The position numbers were made by a program, and so were the translations under genes. From JBGSTR01 sp963707135 (GTDB lineage: Bacteria > Pseudomonadota > Gammaproteobacteria > Chromatiales > Chromatiaceae): DNA of 36,080 nucleotides. Positions within the stretch are counted from its first letter, which is position 1. The number at the start of each line of letters is the position of its first letter. The stretch covers positions 1-36,080 of the forward strand of contig CAVPOY010000033.1 in assembly GCA_963707135.1 (NCBI GenBank), written 5' to 3'. The notes under the pieces are model-generated. The model was not told the DNA's origin. It saw nothing but the letters and a program-made list of their open reading frames with translations, and did no database searches. Shown here piece by piece: positions 17,787-26,647 of the stretch.

Positions 17787-18200
17787 ATGAAGCACCTCGC
17801 ACCAACGGGCCTCTGGGCACTGTTGGCCGTCACCGGTCCGCTCTTGGCCCAGGATATCCGCACCGAGCGGGTCCAGTTCGATCGGGGTGCGACCAGCGCC
17901 GCGGTCGAGGCATCGATCACCGGCTACGAGACTGTCGACTACGTGCTGGGGGCAAAGAAGGGGCAGTACATGAACGTAAGTATGGCGACCGACAACGGCG
18001 CCAACTACTTCAACATCCTCGCCCCGGGCGAAACTGAGGTGGCCATGTTCAGCGGATCGACGGGCCAGAACCAATACGAGGGCACCCTCCCCGCGAGCGG
18101 CGACTACAAGGTGCGCGTCTACCTGATGCGCAGCGCGGCACGCCGTAACGAGGTGGCGAAGTACCGTCTGGAGATGATCATCAGCGCCGGCGGCCAATAG
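17787..18200 (+). CDS. PliG-like periplasmic protein, copy 2
   Basis: The protein is 137 residues: a signal peptide (GLWALLAVTGPLLAQ), then ERVQFDRGATSAAVEASITG, YETVDYVLGAKKGQYMNVSM, YFNILAPG, LPASGDYKVRVYLMRSAARR and YRLEMII. The ASGDYKVRVYLMRSAARR.....Y segment is very close to the corresponding part of E. coli PliG/YcgK, and closer than in copy 1. AGGAGA lies 9 nt before ATG 17787; an in-frame ATG at 17766 is less likely. It probably acts in the periplasm as an inhibitor of a muramidase of the g type. Confidence 0.78.
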   Translation: MKHLAPTGLWALLAVTGPLLAQDIRTERVQFDRGATSAAVEASITGYETVDYVLGAKKGQYMNVSMATDNGANYFNILAPGETEVAMFSGSTGQNQYEGTLPASGDYKVRVYLMRSAARRNEVAKYRLEMIISAGGQ

Positions 18201-18267
18201 TCGGTCCAGGTCGGGGCGGGGCGGTTTACGCGCGACTTGCTGGAGTGGAATCGGGGGACGAGGTTAC

Positions 18268-19311
18268 ATGAGCGCGACCTCGCTCGCCTCCGCCGCGCGT
18301 CCATTCTGGCGCCTGCTGGAGCTGCACGGAATCGACCCGGAGCCCGTTTTCCGAGCGGCGGGGCTCGACCCGGGCCTGATGGACGTCCCCCGGGCCCGTT
18401 ATGGGGTCGACCAGCGTACGGCGGCCTGGATAAAGGCGGCGGAGATCATAGGCGACCCCTGCTTCGGGTTGCGGATGCAGGAGGTCCTGTCTCCCACGGA
18501 TCTTCATGCCCTGGGCTACGCGCTGTATGCCAGCAGCACCTTGCGAACGGCCTTGGGACGGCTTTCACGCTACGTTCACGTCATCAACGACGGAATAGGC
18601 TTCGCCCTCGTTGAGGCGCACGACCGGGTTGCCTTCACATTGACTGTGACCGAGACGGTCTACCCGACGCTTCTGGTTTCGCAGGAGGACTCGCTGTGGT
18701 CCTGGATCATCCGCGTCTGTCGCAGCGCCGCCGGTGAGCAACTCTCACCGGTCGAGGTGCGATTCATGCACCCGGACGTGGGTTGCTCGGGCCGGTACGA
18801 GCGGTTATTCCGCTGCCCGGTCCGTTACGACTGTGACGCCTCGACGCTCCTCTTCGACGGCGACGAGATCGAGCGCCCGCTTCCCGCGGCCAACCGCGAG
18901 CTCGCCAGTTACAACGACCGCCTGCTCGCCGACTTCCTGAACAAGCTGCGCCAGGACGATATCCTGGCCCGGGTGAAGACGGCCATCGTCGGCGAGCTGC
19001 CGTCGGGCACTCCAAGCGATGAGGTGATTGCGAGCGCGGTGTGTATGAGCGCCCGTACCCTGCAGCGAAGGCTCTGCGCGGAAGGGACGAGCTACTCCAA
19101 GCTCCTCGATGCCGTCCGCCAGGAGCTGGCCGAGCAGTACATCGCGGACCCCGCGCTGACATTAAGCGAGATCGGCTTCCTGCTGGGGTTCTCCGAGCCG
19201 TCCGGTTTCTCGAGAGCCTTCCGGCGATGGACCGGCAGAACCCCCACCGAGGCCCGCGGGTCCGGGACCAGTCCGCGCCCGAGCACGTCCCCGGCCAGAC
19301 TCGCACGCTGA
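18268..19311 (+). CDS. AraC-family transcriptional regulator (arabinose-binding-like N-domain)
   Basis: This 347-residue protein has an N-terminal domain (about 20-210) of the 'Arabinose_bd' type found in OruR/ArgR-like AraC regulators: FWRLLELHGIDPEPVFRAAG, FGLRMQE, LHALGYALYASSTLRTALGR. The C-terminal double helix-turn-helix (about 245-335) has VCMSARTLQRRLCAEGTSYS and the AraC signature IGFLLGFSEPSGFSRAFRRW then TGRTPTEAR. It lies 67 nt after the PliG-like gene on the same strand. Such regulators usually sense small ligands and act on nearby genes, so the envelope genes are candidate targets; that is inference. Confidence 0.92.
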   Translation: MSATSLASAARPFWRLLELHGIDPEPVFRAAGLDPGLMDVPRARYGVDQRTAAWIKAAEIIGDPCFGLRMQEVLSPTDLHALGYALYASSTLRTALGRLSRYVHVINDGIGFALVEAHDRVAFTLTVTETVYPTLLVSQEDSLWSWIIRVCRSAAGEQLSPVEVRFMHPDVGCSGRYERLFRCPVRYDCDASTLLFDGDEIERPLPAANRELASYNDRLLADFLNKLRQDDILARVKTAIVGELPSGTPSDEVIASAVCMSARTLQRRLCAEGTSYSKLLDAVRQELAEQYIADPALTLSEIGFLLGFSEPSGFSRAFRRWTGRTPTEARGSGTSPRPSTSPARLAR

Positions 19312-19575
19312 GTCCGGGGGCCGCGGCCAAGAGCGGCTGCCCGGATCGCTCGGGCAGGTGTCGGCCGCTGGCTGAACGCCCCGCCAGACCAATTGGCGGC
19401 CTGCCAGGAATATCCCGACGGGAAAAACCGGATAGACAGATGAAGGGCCTCTCCCTACCATTCGCCGCCAACCTGATTCTGCCGTGGCCGCCTCGCACAA
19501 CCGCCAACTCGGCGGTGATAAATGCCAACTCCAGCGAACGCACCTCCTGCCTCACCACGCCCTCGGATATGACTC

Positions 19576-20296
19576 ATGTTATTCACCCTGGCCGCGCTCG
19601 TCCTTGCCTTCGCCTCGTCCTCGTCTCAAGCTGACGCGATCGAGGGCGACCCGGAGGCGCCCCCGGCGAAGGGTACTGAGCACCGAGATCCGCACCGGCG
19701 ACCCGGAGGAGATGGGTTATTGGATTCTGCGCAAGCTGACGGATCGATACGCCGCCGATAAGGGCATCGAGGTGACACCGGACGAGATCGACGCCTACGT
19801 CGCGCACACGGCACGGCTTGCCGAGAAGGACCGCGAGCAACGGGAGGCGCGCAGGGAGGAGATCGAAGGTCGCCTTGCATCGCCCGAGTTGGACGATGAC
19901 GAGCGCAAGGCCCTGACCTTGGAGCGCGATTCGCTGACTCAGCTCCAGCGCGACCTCGACGCGATGTCCGGCCGCAACGCCGACGACCCCGACGAGGCGC
20001 TGGAAGCCAGGCGAACGGTGGCGACCGCGTTCATCCGGCAATGGAAGATCAACCAGGCGCTCTATCGGGAATACGGCGGCCGGATCATCTTTCAGCAGGG
20101 TGGCCCGGAACCTCTGGACGCCTACCACAGGTTCCTCGAGGAACAGCAGCACGAGGGCGCCTTCGAGATCCTGAATAAAGGCCTGGGGGCAGCCTTCTGG
20201 CGGTACTATCTGACCGACGCGATCCATTCCTTCTACCCATCCGGTAGCGAGGAAGAGGCGAAGGCGTTCAAGGAGCCCTGGTGGCTGTCAGAGTAA
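19576..20296 (+). CDS. Exported helical protein of unknown function (apparent frameshift)
   Basis: ATG 19576 gives a signal peptide (MLFTLAALVLAFASSSSQAD). The mature body lies in the next frame from about 19675: VLSTEIRTGDPEEMGYWILR, a charged helical region (LAEKDREQREARREEIEGRL), then TAFIRQWKINQALYREYGGR, IIFQQGGPEPLDAYHRFLEE and FWRYYLTDAIHSFYP. Dropping one G from GGG at 19671-19673 joins them as PPAKVLSTEIRTGD. The N-terminal part (ILRKLTDRYAADKGIEVTPDEIDAYV) resembles SurA-type chaperone N-domains in layout. I recall such proteins as common hypotheticals; no function is assigned. Confidence 0.75.
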
Positions 20297-20615
20297 AGGT
20301 TCGCCGGGATTGCGGGAGGCATAATCGGCGTTCGTCGCCTGGATGCAGCCGGTCCGCTTGTTCGTTCAGGTCAAGTGCATCCCGGCAAGAACATCAGGCT
20401 TCGCGAAACGCGGCGGCCCCGATCAGCCGATACAGCGGACACGAGCTTCGAAGCATATAACTGATCGCGTCCCTGCTCATGTGCGCCATCTCCGGCTGGC
20501 GCGCCGGCGATCCGGGTATGGGAGGCTTCGAACCTCGGCGGCACACGATCGGAGCACCCCCACTACCATCGCGATTTCCGCAACCCTCCCCCAAGCGCCA
20601 CGCGAGGTCAGTCAC
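20297..20615. other. Intergenic region
   Basis: No convincing gene. Plus-strand frame 3 is open across it but has no proper start or domain before the GTG at 20616, which has GAGG 8 nt upstream. A short minus-strand frame looks protein-like only for its last 28 codons (SYMLRSSCPLYRLIGAAAF) and was not accepted. Confidence 0.4.
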
Positions 20616-21434
20616 GTGTTCTACTGGATCTACGACATCCCGACGCCGCAGCTCGCGGTGCTGATTTCGGGGATCTTTGTTGGCTTCTTCTGGATCGGCT
20701 GCTTCCTGATCCGGCCCGTCCTGCGGACCTTCGTCCGCGCCCGTTCCGGAACCAATGACATCGTCGGGTACATCCTGTCCTGCTTCGGCGTTTTCTATGG
20801 CCTGCTGCTCGGTCTCATCGCGGTGGCCGCGTACCAGAACCTCGTAAAAGCCGAAGAGAACGTCTCCCGAGAGGCGGTGGCCCTGACCGCTCTGTATCAG
20901 GACCTGGCGGCCTACTCGGATCCCCTCCGACAGGCCCTGCGCGCCGAGCTTCGCGACTACTGCTCGTACGTCATCGAAACTGCCTGGCCGCTGCAGCGCA
21001 ACGGAATCATCCCGGACGAGGGTCGCCAGAAGGTCCTTGCGTTCCGAAACTCCCTGCTCGCCTTCGATCCGCAGACCCTCCATCAGGTGGTTTTCCATAC
21101 CGAAACGCTGGGCGAGTTCAACCATTACTACGAGGCCCGCCGCATGCGCCTGCATGATGTGCACAGCGGGATTCCCGCCGTGATGTGGTACGTCGTCATC
21201 GTGGGCGCCGTCATCAATCTGGCCATCGTCTGGATGTTCGACATCCGATTGGTCAGCCAACTACTCATGGGGGGGATGCTGGCCTTCTTCATGGGCTCGA
21301 TGATCTTTTTGATCGCCGCGATGGACAACCCGTACCGGGGAGAAGTCAGTGTCAGCCCTGATGCTTTCCACGAGGCATGTCAGGTCATGGCGTCCGAGGA
21401 CGGCGCGTCGCCCCCGCTTCAGCCTAACGGCTGA
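20616..21434 (+). CDS. DUF4239 membrane protein (bestrophin-like)
   Basis: This 272-residue inner-membrane protein starts at GTG 20616, which has a well-placed GAGG. Four membrane segments are visible: LAVLISGIFVGFFWIGCFLI, YILSCFGVFYGLLLGLIAVA, VMWYVVIVGAVINLAIVWMF and GGMLAFFMGSMIFLIAAM. Between the second and third is a helical soluble region (YQNLVKAEENVSREAVALTA, FRNSLLAF). YG(L/V)LLGL and MDNPYRGEVSVSPDAF are typical DUF4239 motifs. The family is predicted to be channel-like but is uncharacterised. Confidence 0.85.
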   Translation: MFYWIYDIPTPQLAVLISGIFVGFFWIGCFLIRPVLRTFVRARSGTNDIVGYILSCFGVFYGLLLGLIAVAAYQNLVKAEENVSREAVALTALYQDLAAYSDPLRQALRAELRDYCSYVIETAWPLQRNGIIPDEGRQKVLAFRNSLLAFDPQTLHQVVFHTETLGEFNHYYEARRMRLHDVHSGIPAVMWYVVIVGAVINLAIVWMFDIRLVSQLLMGGMLAFFMGSMIFLIAAMDNPYRGEVSVSPDAFHEACQVMASEDGASPPLQPNG

Positions 21435-21547
21435 GATCGGCAAGGCGATCGCCCGCATCCAAGGGATTCGCCGAACGACCCGCACAAACGCGTACAGAGA
21501 TCACATCGCCCCGCGTCCCTGGTGAAGGGGCACCACAGGGGGAGGCC

Positions 21548-22240
21548 ATGGCTGAATTCCAGGTTCACAAGCTTGAAGGCATGCAGTACGTCGAGATTCA
21601 CCTGGACGACGAAACCGTGCGTGCCGAGGCGGGGGCGCTCAACTACCTGACGGGCGACATCACGATCTACTCCAGCGTATTCCCGTCGCTGGTTTCGGTG
21701 GTCAAGTCGTTGCTCGCCGATGAGGCGATCTACCGGCCGACCTACACCGGCACCGGGGTGGTCACCCTAGAATGCTCCCTGGGTGGTTATCACATTCTGG
21801 AGCTTAAGGACGAAAGCTGGATCCTGGAGCGCGGTGCCTACTGGGCGTCGGACGGCGACGTCAACGTCAGCTTCCACCGCGAGCGGGTCCTGACCGCGCT
21901 CGAGGCAGGCGAAGGCCTGGTCTACCTCCAGACACGGGTTAGCGGACGCGGTCAGGTCGCGTTGACTACCCGGGGCCCGGTCCGGGAAGTCACCCTGCAG
22001 AACGGTCAGTCAATGATCGCCGAGGGCCGGAACGTGATTGGTAGGACATCCGATGTCACCTTCCGGATGCAGCGACCGACCAAGAACCTGCTCGGCGTCG
22101 TCACCGCGGGCGAGGGCTGGTGGCTGCGGGCCTACCAAGGCCCGGGAAAGCTCCTTCTCAACCCCAGACCCTACTGGCGCTACTGGGTCCTCGCCGAGCG
22201 CCGTGGGGACATGGATCTCCCATCGAAAACGACGTTCTGA
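21548..22240 (+). CDS. AIM24 family protein
   Basis: The protein is 230 residues with no signal peptide. AIM24/DUF124 motifs are VEIHLDDETVRAEAGALNYL, a long beta-rich core, VYLQTRVSGRGQVALTTRGP, and a C-terminal GPGKLLLNPRPYWRYWV. AIM24 proteins have a beta-helix-like fold; the yeast member is mitochondrial and bacterial roles are unclear. GGGGGAGG sits just before the ATG. It follows the DUF4239 gene by 113 nt on the same strand. Confidence 0.88.
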   Translation: MAEFQVHKLEGMQYVEIHLDDETVRAEAGALNYLTGDITIYSSVFPSLVSVVKSLLADEAIYRPTYTGTGVVTLECSLGGYHILELKDESWILERGAYWASDGDVNVSFHRERVLTALEAGEGLVYLQTRVSGRGQVALTTRGPVREVTLQNGQSMIAEGRNVIGRTSDVTFRMQRPTKNLLGVVTAGEGWWLRAYQGPGKLLLNPRPYWRYWVLAERRGDMDLPSKTTF

Positions 22241-22462
22241 CTCGCCGCGCTCACCGGAAATCCACCTCCAGACGAGCGCTCAACCGCGGTCCGACGGTCG
22301 ACCCGCGCCGATCTCCTTGATTGATCGATCCGCGGCATTGCGTTGATCCCGGCGAGGTCGCAGCGGCCAGGCTTGACGTCAGCGTGACGCACGGGGCGAT
22401 CGCACGCCGGCCATGTTCGCCCGCCATGGACTGGGACCCCGCCCAGTCAGGAGCACCCTTAC

Positions 22463-22756
22463 GTGATTTACCTGACAGACAAAGAAGTCGCGACTGTCTA
22501 GCCTTGCGGCTCCGGGTTTTTGGTGAAACCTGCCGGGTACGAAGAGCAGATGTGTCTCGGTTACGACGTTCGTGCCCGCGACGCAAGCCTCTGGCAGATC
22601 ACCGGTGAAACTGTCACTGGTCCGGCATCCGATGCCCTCGATCGCCGTCACGGGATCCTGGATGCCGGCGACGACGAGGGGGGGAAGGCGACGTGGGCGG
22701 ATTGGCGGATCGACTTCAATCACGTCATCGACCGCATCGGGTCAACGTTCGGTTGA
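22463..22756 (+). pseudogene. Small ORF of unknown function interrupted by an amber codon
   Basis: GTG 22463 has AGGAG 9 nt upstream and reads VIYLTDKEVATV. It meets TAG at 22499-22501, then continues in the same frame as PCGSGFLVKPAGYEEQMCLG and onward, ending WADWRIDFNHVIDRIGSTFG at 22756. The second part alone could start at TTG 22520. The good ribosome site and protein-like end suggest a 97-residue gene with a stop mutation. No family is recognised and it could be spurious. Confidence 0.35.
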
Positions 22757-22957
22757 GGCCTTGCCCGCCGCCGACATCCCGGTTCGCTGGGGCGCGTGGA
22801 CCGACCGCTGCTCGTTCATACCGCAGGAGCCGAGGCCCGGTCCGATAAAAGTTCTTCGCCGCGTTGACGACTCAGCGCAACCGGCACCTTGGTTTCCGCG
22901 AACGCCCGCCCCAAGAGGGGGCGCGTTGGAGGCTACACACAGATAAGGGGGATCAGC

Positions 22958-23395
22958 ATGGGACTCTTCGACTTCGCCAGAGACATCGGCAAGAAGCTTT
23001 TCGGCAATGAGGCCGAGGCCAGCGAGAAGATCAAAGAAGAGATCGAGCGGGACAACCCGGGGATCAGCGGCCTGAACGTCAATTATGAGGACGGCGTGGT
23101 CTCGCTCAGCGGCGCGGCGGACAGCCCCGAGGCCATGGAGAAGGCCGTCCTGTTGGCCGGCAACGTGAAGGGCGTGGGCGAGGTCAAGGCCGACGAGCTC
23201 GCGGCCCCGCCACAGACCGCACGGGTCGAGTTCTACGTTATTCAGAAGGGCGACACCCTCTCGGGAATCGCCAAGCGGTTCTATGGCGACGCGAACGCTT
23301 ACCCGCGCATTTTCGAGGCGAATCGAGAGGTCATCAAGGACGCCGACCTGATTTTTCCGGGCCAGAAGATCCGCATCCCGCTGTCGGACGCCTAG
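22958..23395 (+). CDS. kbp: BON-LysM protein, Kbp/YgaU family (potassium-binding)
   Basis: This 145-residue protein starts MGLFDFARDIGKKLFGNEAE, as in E. coli Kbp (YgaU, 149 residues). It has a BON domain (about 22-85; GLNVNYEDGVVSLSGAAD, AGNVKGVGEV) and a C-terminal LysM (about 95-142; YVIQKGDTLSGIAKRFYGDA, IFPGQKIRIP). E. coli Kbp is a cytoplasmic K+ sensor needed at high external K+; LysM also suggests peptidoglycan affinity. There is no signal peptide. AAGGGGG precedes the ATG, and GGCTACACAC lies at 22931-22940. Confidence 0.93.
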   Translation: MGLFDFARDIGKKLFGNEAEASEKIKEEIERDNPGISGLNVNYEDGVVSLSGAADSPEAMEKAVLLAGNVKGVGEVKADELAAPPQTARVEFYVIQKGDTLSGIAKRFYGDANAYPRIFEANREVIKDADLIFPGQKIRIPLSDA

Positions 23396-23782
23396 CTGAC
23401 GGGAATCGGCGCCTTGTTCAGACGGCTTAGGCTATACACACGATCGCGGAGGCTGGATCGGGGAAAATGTGCCCCCCGACGTAACGGATTTGATGGTCGC
23501 TAGGGCCGGGGTCCGCATAGCGCGCCCGCCCCGTGTTTCAGGTCGTGGATTGCGACGGCTTCCACACCGCATCGACATCGATGCCGAACGACTTGGCGTC
23601 GCGCTGCGCGTCGCGACAGGACCCGCGCCAGACGTTTCCCTCGTCCGTCTCGGTAGTGCCACTGATCCAACTGGATTGTCCCGCGCTGGCACCCCTGTTC
23701 GACGGCCCGGTCGCCCTCCGGCCCGCGATGGCTCGCCATGGAATGCGGATTGACCGCACCCTCAGCCAATTGGAGGTTGCAA
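23396..23782. other. Intergenic region
   Basis: Open frames occur on both strands but lack start signals and family motifs. GGCTATACAC at 23430-23439 resembles motifs at 16380 and 22931 and could be a -10 region. The TGGAGG at 23771-23776 is the ribosome site of the next gene. Confidence 0.4.
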
Positions 23783-24955
23783 ATGCCTGATCGGATTTCT
23801 ACTGGCGAAAGGCTGATCAATTGCGATTCCCGTCCGGGTCAAGGATTGACCGGATCTAGTGCCGGGACGGCAATTAATCCACCTGGGGTGCAGGCAGAGC
23901 AGGAGGCGATAGCGAGTCCGCTCGGCTCGGCGCCGGCCCGCGTCCTCGTCGCCCTGGTGACGAGTCTGGTTGCGGGGGCACTGTGTGCCGAGGCCGACGG
24001 CCCGGATTTTTACGTCGTCCGCGGCGTTGCCCAGGGCGACGTGCTGAACATTCGCGCCGAGCCGGACCCGCATGCGAGCAAGGTCGGCGAGATCCCGCCG
24101 CACGGCACCTGCATCCGCAACCTGGGCTGCAAAGGCGGGCTGACGTTCCAGGAGTTCACCGAGCTCTCGCCGGCGGAGCAGGAAAAGCGGGAGGCGGAGA
24201 ATCCCCGCTGGTGCAAGGTGGCGTACCAGGGCGTCACCGGCTGGGTCGCCGGGCGCTACCTTGGAGAAGGCGACTGCCCAGAGAACCGCGTGGAGATGAA
24301 CTTCACCGGCGGTGAGGCACAGACCGCCGCCGATCGGACGCGGCAAGGCTCGGTCGGCATGGAGGTCCCAGCCGCCCCCGAGGACGGTGGACCGCGCAAC
24401 TGGACCATTACCGGTGTGTCCGACGGGCTGAACCTCCGGGAGGAACCGTCCACCAAGGCGAAGGTTATTGCGACCTACGCCCCCGGAACCGTCCTCGACA
24501 ACCTTGGCTGCCAGAGCGCCGGGGGTGGGGTCTGGTGCGACGTCCAGCAACTGGGCGGAGGCCCGCGCGGCTATGTCGCGGCCCAGTTTCTTACGGCGGC
24601 CGTCTCGCCCGACGGCTCCCCTGCCGTGGGACCGGACGACTCCGCCCTGCGCGCCGGGCAGGGCGACTTCGATGCTACGGGGCAGATCCCGTGTGCCCAG
24701 CACACCGGCCAGCCCATGACCCAATGCGAGTTCGGCGTCTCCCGCGTCGGTGGCGGATATGCCACCGTCGTCGTGACCAAACCCGATGGGGCTAAGCGTG
24801 CGATCTTTTTCCGCAGCGGCGCCCCGATGGGCGCCGACACGAGCGAGGCGGACGGCTACCACGAGTTCCGTGCCGTAAAGGAGAGTGACCTCAATCGCAT
24901 TCGCGTCGGCGATGAACGCTACGAGATCCCAGACGCGGTGCCTCTAGGCGACTGA
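23783..24955 (+). CDS. Exported protein with two bacterial SH3 domains and a C-terminal IPDAV module
   Basis: The protein is 390 residues. A hydrophobic export segment (RVLVALVTSLVAGALC) lies unusually far in, at about residues 53-68. The start is nevertheless supported by TGGAGG 6 nt before ATG 23783. Two SH3b domains follow: GDVLNIRAEPDPHASKVGEI to GWVAGRYL, and DGLNLREEPSTKAKVIATYA to GYVAAQFL. The last 80 residues (IPCAQHTGQPMTQCEFGVSR, IFFRSGAP, VGDERYEIPDAVPLGD) form a separate Cys-containing domain that resembles the whole mature lipoprotein at 25100. SH3b domains commonly bind cell-wall peptides, so a periplasmic wall-associated role is likely. Confidence 0.85.
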   Translation: MPDRISTGERLINCDSRPGQGLTGSSAGTAINPPGVQAEQEAIASPLGSAPARVLVALVTSLVAGALCAEADGPDFYVVRGVAQGDVLNIRAEPDPHASKVGEIPPHGTCIRNLGCKGGLTFQEFTELSPAEQEKREAENPRWCKVAYQGVTGWVAGRYLGEGDCPENRVEMNFTGGEAQTAADRTRQGSVGMEVPAAPEDGGPRNWTITGVSDGLNLREEPSTKAKVIATYAPGTVLDNLGCQSAGGGVWCDVQQLGGGPRGYVAAQFLTAAVSPDGSPAVGPDDSALRAGQGDFDATGQIPCAQHTGQPMTQCEFGVSRVGGGYATVVVTKPDGAKRAIFFRSGAPMGADTSEADGYHEFRAVKESDLNRIRVGDERYEIPDAVPLGD

Positions 24956-25099
24956 CCGCTCCAGGCCGACGCCCATGGGCTTGTATCCATAACCAGCAAT
25001 CCGCGCGACCTCCCTCGACGGGAGGAATGCGCCATCTATTTCTCGATCGTCCTCAACCTGCAACGAAAACTCCCGGCAGTCGGCCCGAATGAGGTGACC

Positions 25100-25480
25100 A
25101 TGTTCCATACCCGAACCACACCGGCGCTCGCAGCCGCTCTGGCGCTGACGGCGTGCACCGCACCGCCGGTCAGCCAGGACCTGGGCACGATGAAATACGA
25201 CGCCGGGGGAACCATGCCCTGCTCGGCCAAGGTTCCCAGCTACAGTGAGGCATGTGGCTGGCGCGTGTTGCGCAAAGCAGACGGCGGCGCCGAGATCTGG
25301 ATCTCCAACATCGCCAGCGAGGTAAAACCGGCCTACCGCGTCCCCGAGTTCTCGCGCGGTGAGTACAGCTCGCGGGACGGCACACCGCTGCAGGTCTCCA
25401 AGGACGCGGACACCTGGTCCGTGTCGATCCCGGGTCGGGAGTACTACCGCTTCCCCGATGCCGTGGTCACCGGAGGGTAA
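25100..25480 (+). CDS. Small lipoprotein sharing the C-terminal module of its upstream neighbour
   Basis: This 126-residue lipoprotein has the signal AALALTAC and two more Cys, in GGTMPCSAK and YSEACGWRVLRKADGG. It ends VSIPGREYYRFPDAVVTGG, like the RVGDERYEIPDAVPLGD end of the protein at 23783, and the spacing of Cys, Gly and the (R/A)EIWI/ATVVV strand also agrees. ATG 25100 follows GAGG; GTG 25094 is an alternative. It looks like the module freed from the SH3 domains. Function is unknown. Confidence 0.78.
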   Translation: MFHTRTTPALAAALALTACTAPPVSQDLGTMKYDAGGTMPCSAKVPSYSEACGWRVLRKADGGAEIWISNIASEVKPAYRVPEFSRGEYSSRDGTPLQVSKDADTWSVSIPGREYYRFPDAVVTGG

Positions 25481-25631
25481 GGTTTTACGCGGTGGCTGGC
25501 TCCGCCGCCGCGGCGTCGACCCGGTGTCTCACCGGGGAATCGCGAAGAGCCGGGCACGGCTCAACAACGCCGACATCAGGTCGTCCGCGGAGCAGGTCGG
25601 CCGTCACTAATCCAAAATCGAGGACTTAAAC

Positions 25632-25886
25632 GTGGATCTAACCAGTCTGATCGTCTTCCTTCTCATCGGCGCCGTCGCCGGCTGGCTCGCCGGACTGCTC
25701 ATGCGCGGCGGTGGCTTCGGCCTGCTCGGCAACATCGTCGTCGGGATCGTCGGCGCCGTGATCGGCGGATTCCTGTTCGGCCTGGTCGGCGTATCCGCCG
25801 GAAGCGGGCTCGCCGGCTCCCTGATAACGGCCGTTGCCGGTGCGGCCGTCCTGCTCTTCATCGTCGGCCTGATCAAAAAGGCCTGA
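25632..25886 (+). CDS. GlsB/YeaQ/YmgE family stress-response membrane protein
   Basis: This 84-residue, three-helix inner-membrane protein reads VFLLIGAVAGWLAGLLMRGG, GLLGNIVVGIVGAVIGGFLF, then ITAVAGAAVLLFIVGLIKKA. The AGWLAG..M.G.G.G..GNI..GI.GA..GG pattern is the transglycosylase-associated (YeaQ) family signature. The start is GTG 25632 with CGAGGA 8 nt upstream. These proteins are often induced by general or envelope stress; their molecular function is unknown. Confidence 0.93.
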   Translation: MDLTSLIVFLLIGAVAGWLAGLLMRGGGFGLLGNIVVGIVGAVIGGFLFGLVGVSAGSGLAGSLITAVAGAAVLLFIVGLIKKA

Positions 25887-25998
25887 TCGCGAATTCGGCG
25901 AGGCCGGGAGCATCCACCTCGTTCGCGCTCGATCCTCTGCCGCCGACCTGCGCACCGGCTGCCCTCTCTCATCTGAAATTACTACTGGAGAAAACGCT

Positions 25999-26328
25999 AT
26001 GACCAAGAGCACCCTGAAGATCCTGGGCGCGTTCTGCCTTGCGGCCCCTCTGGCCCAGGCAGGGCAGCCCAGCTTCGACTGCAGCAAGGCCTCCCACGAG
26101 GCCGAGAAGCTGATCTGCGAGAATTCGGATCTGGCGACACTGGACCGCAGCCTTGCAGAGCTGTACGCGACCGTGTTGAAGAACACCCCGGCGAGCGAAC
26201 AGGGCGCGCTAAAGACAGAGCAGCGCGGTTGGGTGAAAGGACGCGATGAGTGCTGGAAGTCCGCCGACCAGCACGGGTGCATCAAGAGCGAGTACGAGAT
26301 GAGGATCAACGAGCTCAAGGACCGCTAG
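25999..26328 (+). CDS. LprI/DUF1311-type periplasmic protein (lysozyme-inhibitor-like)
   Basis: The protein is 109 residues. A signal peptide (LKILGAFCLAAPLAQAG) is followed by the LprI N-terminal domain: PSFDCSKASHEAEKLICENS, LATLDRSLAELYA, QRGWVKGRDECWK and CIKSEYEMRINELK. Four Cys (FDC, LIC, DEC, GC) are placed as in the family and probably form two disulfides. Mycobacterial LprI inhibits c-type lysozyme; many other DUF1311 proteins have no proven role, so inhibition is inferred. GGAG precedes ATG 25999. A GC-rich hairpin follows at 26340. Confidence 0.88.
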   Translation: MTKSTLKILGAFCLAAPLAQAGQPSFDCSKASHEAEKLICENSDLATLDRSLAELYATVLKNTPASEQGALKTEQRGWVKGRDECWKSADQHGCIKSEYEMRINELKDR

Positions 26329-26647
26329 ACTCCACCCAAGCGCCGCGACCCGACGGGACGCGGCGCCCCGCTTCTACACGGGGAGCGCACCGCGATCCCC
26401 GTCATCTGTCCTCCCGCGCCAGACGGTGGATGCGCAGCGCTCCCGCCGCGCGCCGCTCTTACCCCGTTTCCCTGAGTCGGCATCCCGGCAGGCTGCCGAA
26501 ACGTTCGGTCGCGATATCGATAGGGGACGGTGACGACGTCCGAGCCCGTGATTGGGGTTGCACGTCAAGGCGTGCACGCTATCATATCGACGCCGCCGAC
26601 GGCGAAGCTATTTTCTATATTTTTTTTCATGTTATGGGGTTTTCATA
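26329..26647. other. Intergenic region with hairpin and AT-rich promoter-like end
   Basis: GCGCCGCG (26340-26347) pairs with CGCGGCGC (26359-26366) 12 nt after the LprI stop and may end that transcript. The last 45 nt (about 26605-26647) are strikingly AT-rich, with runs of T, unlike the rest of the window, and probably contain the promoter of the L,D-transpeptidase gene. No gene is seen. Confidence 0.5.
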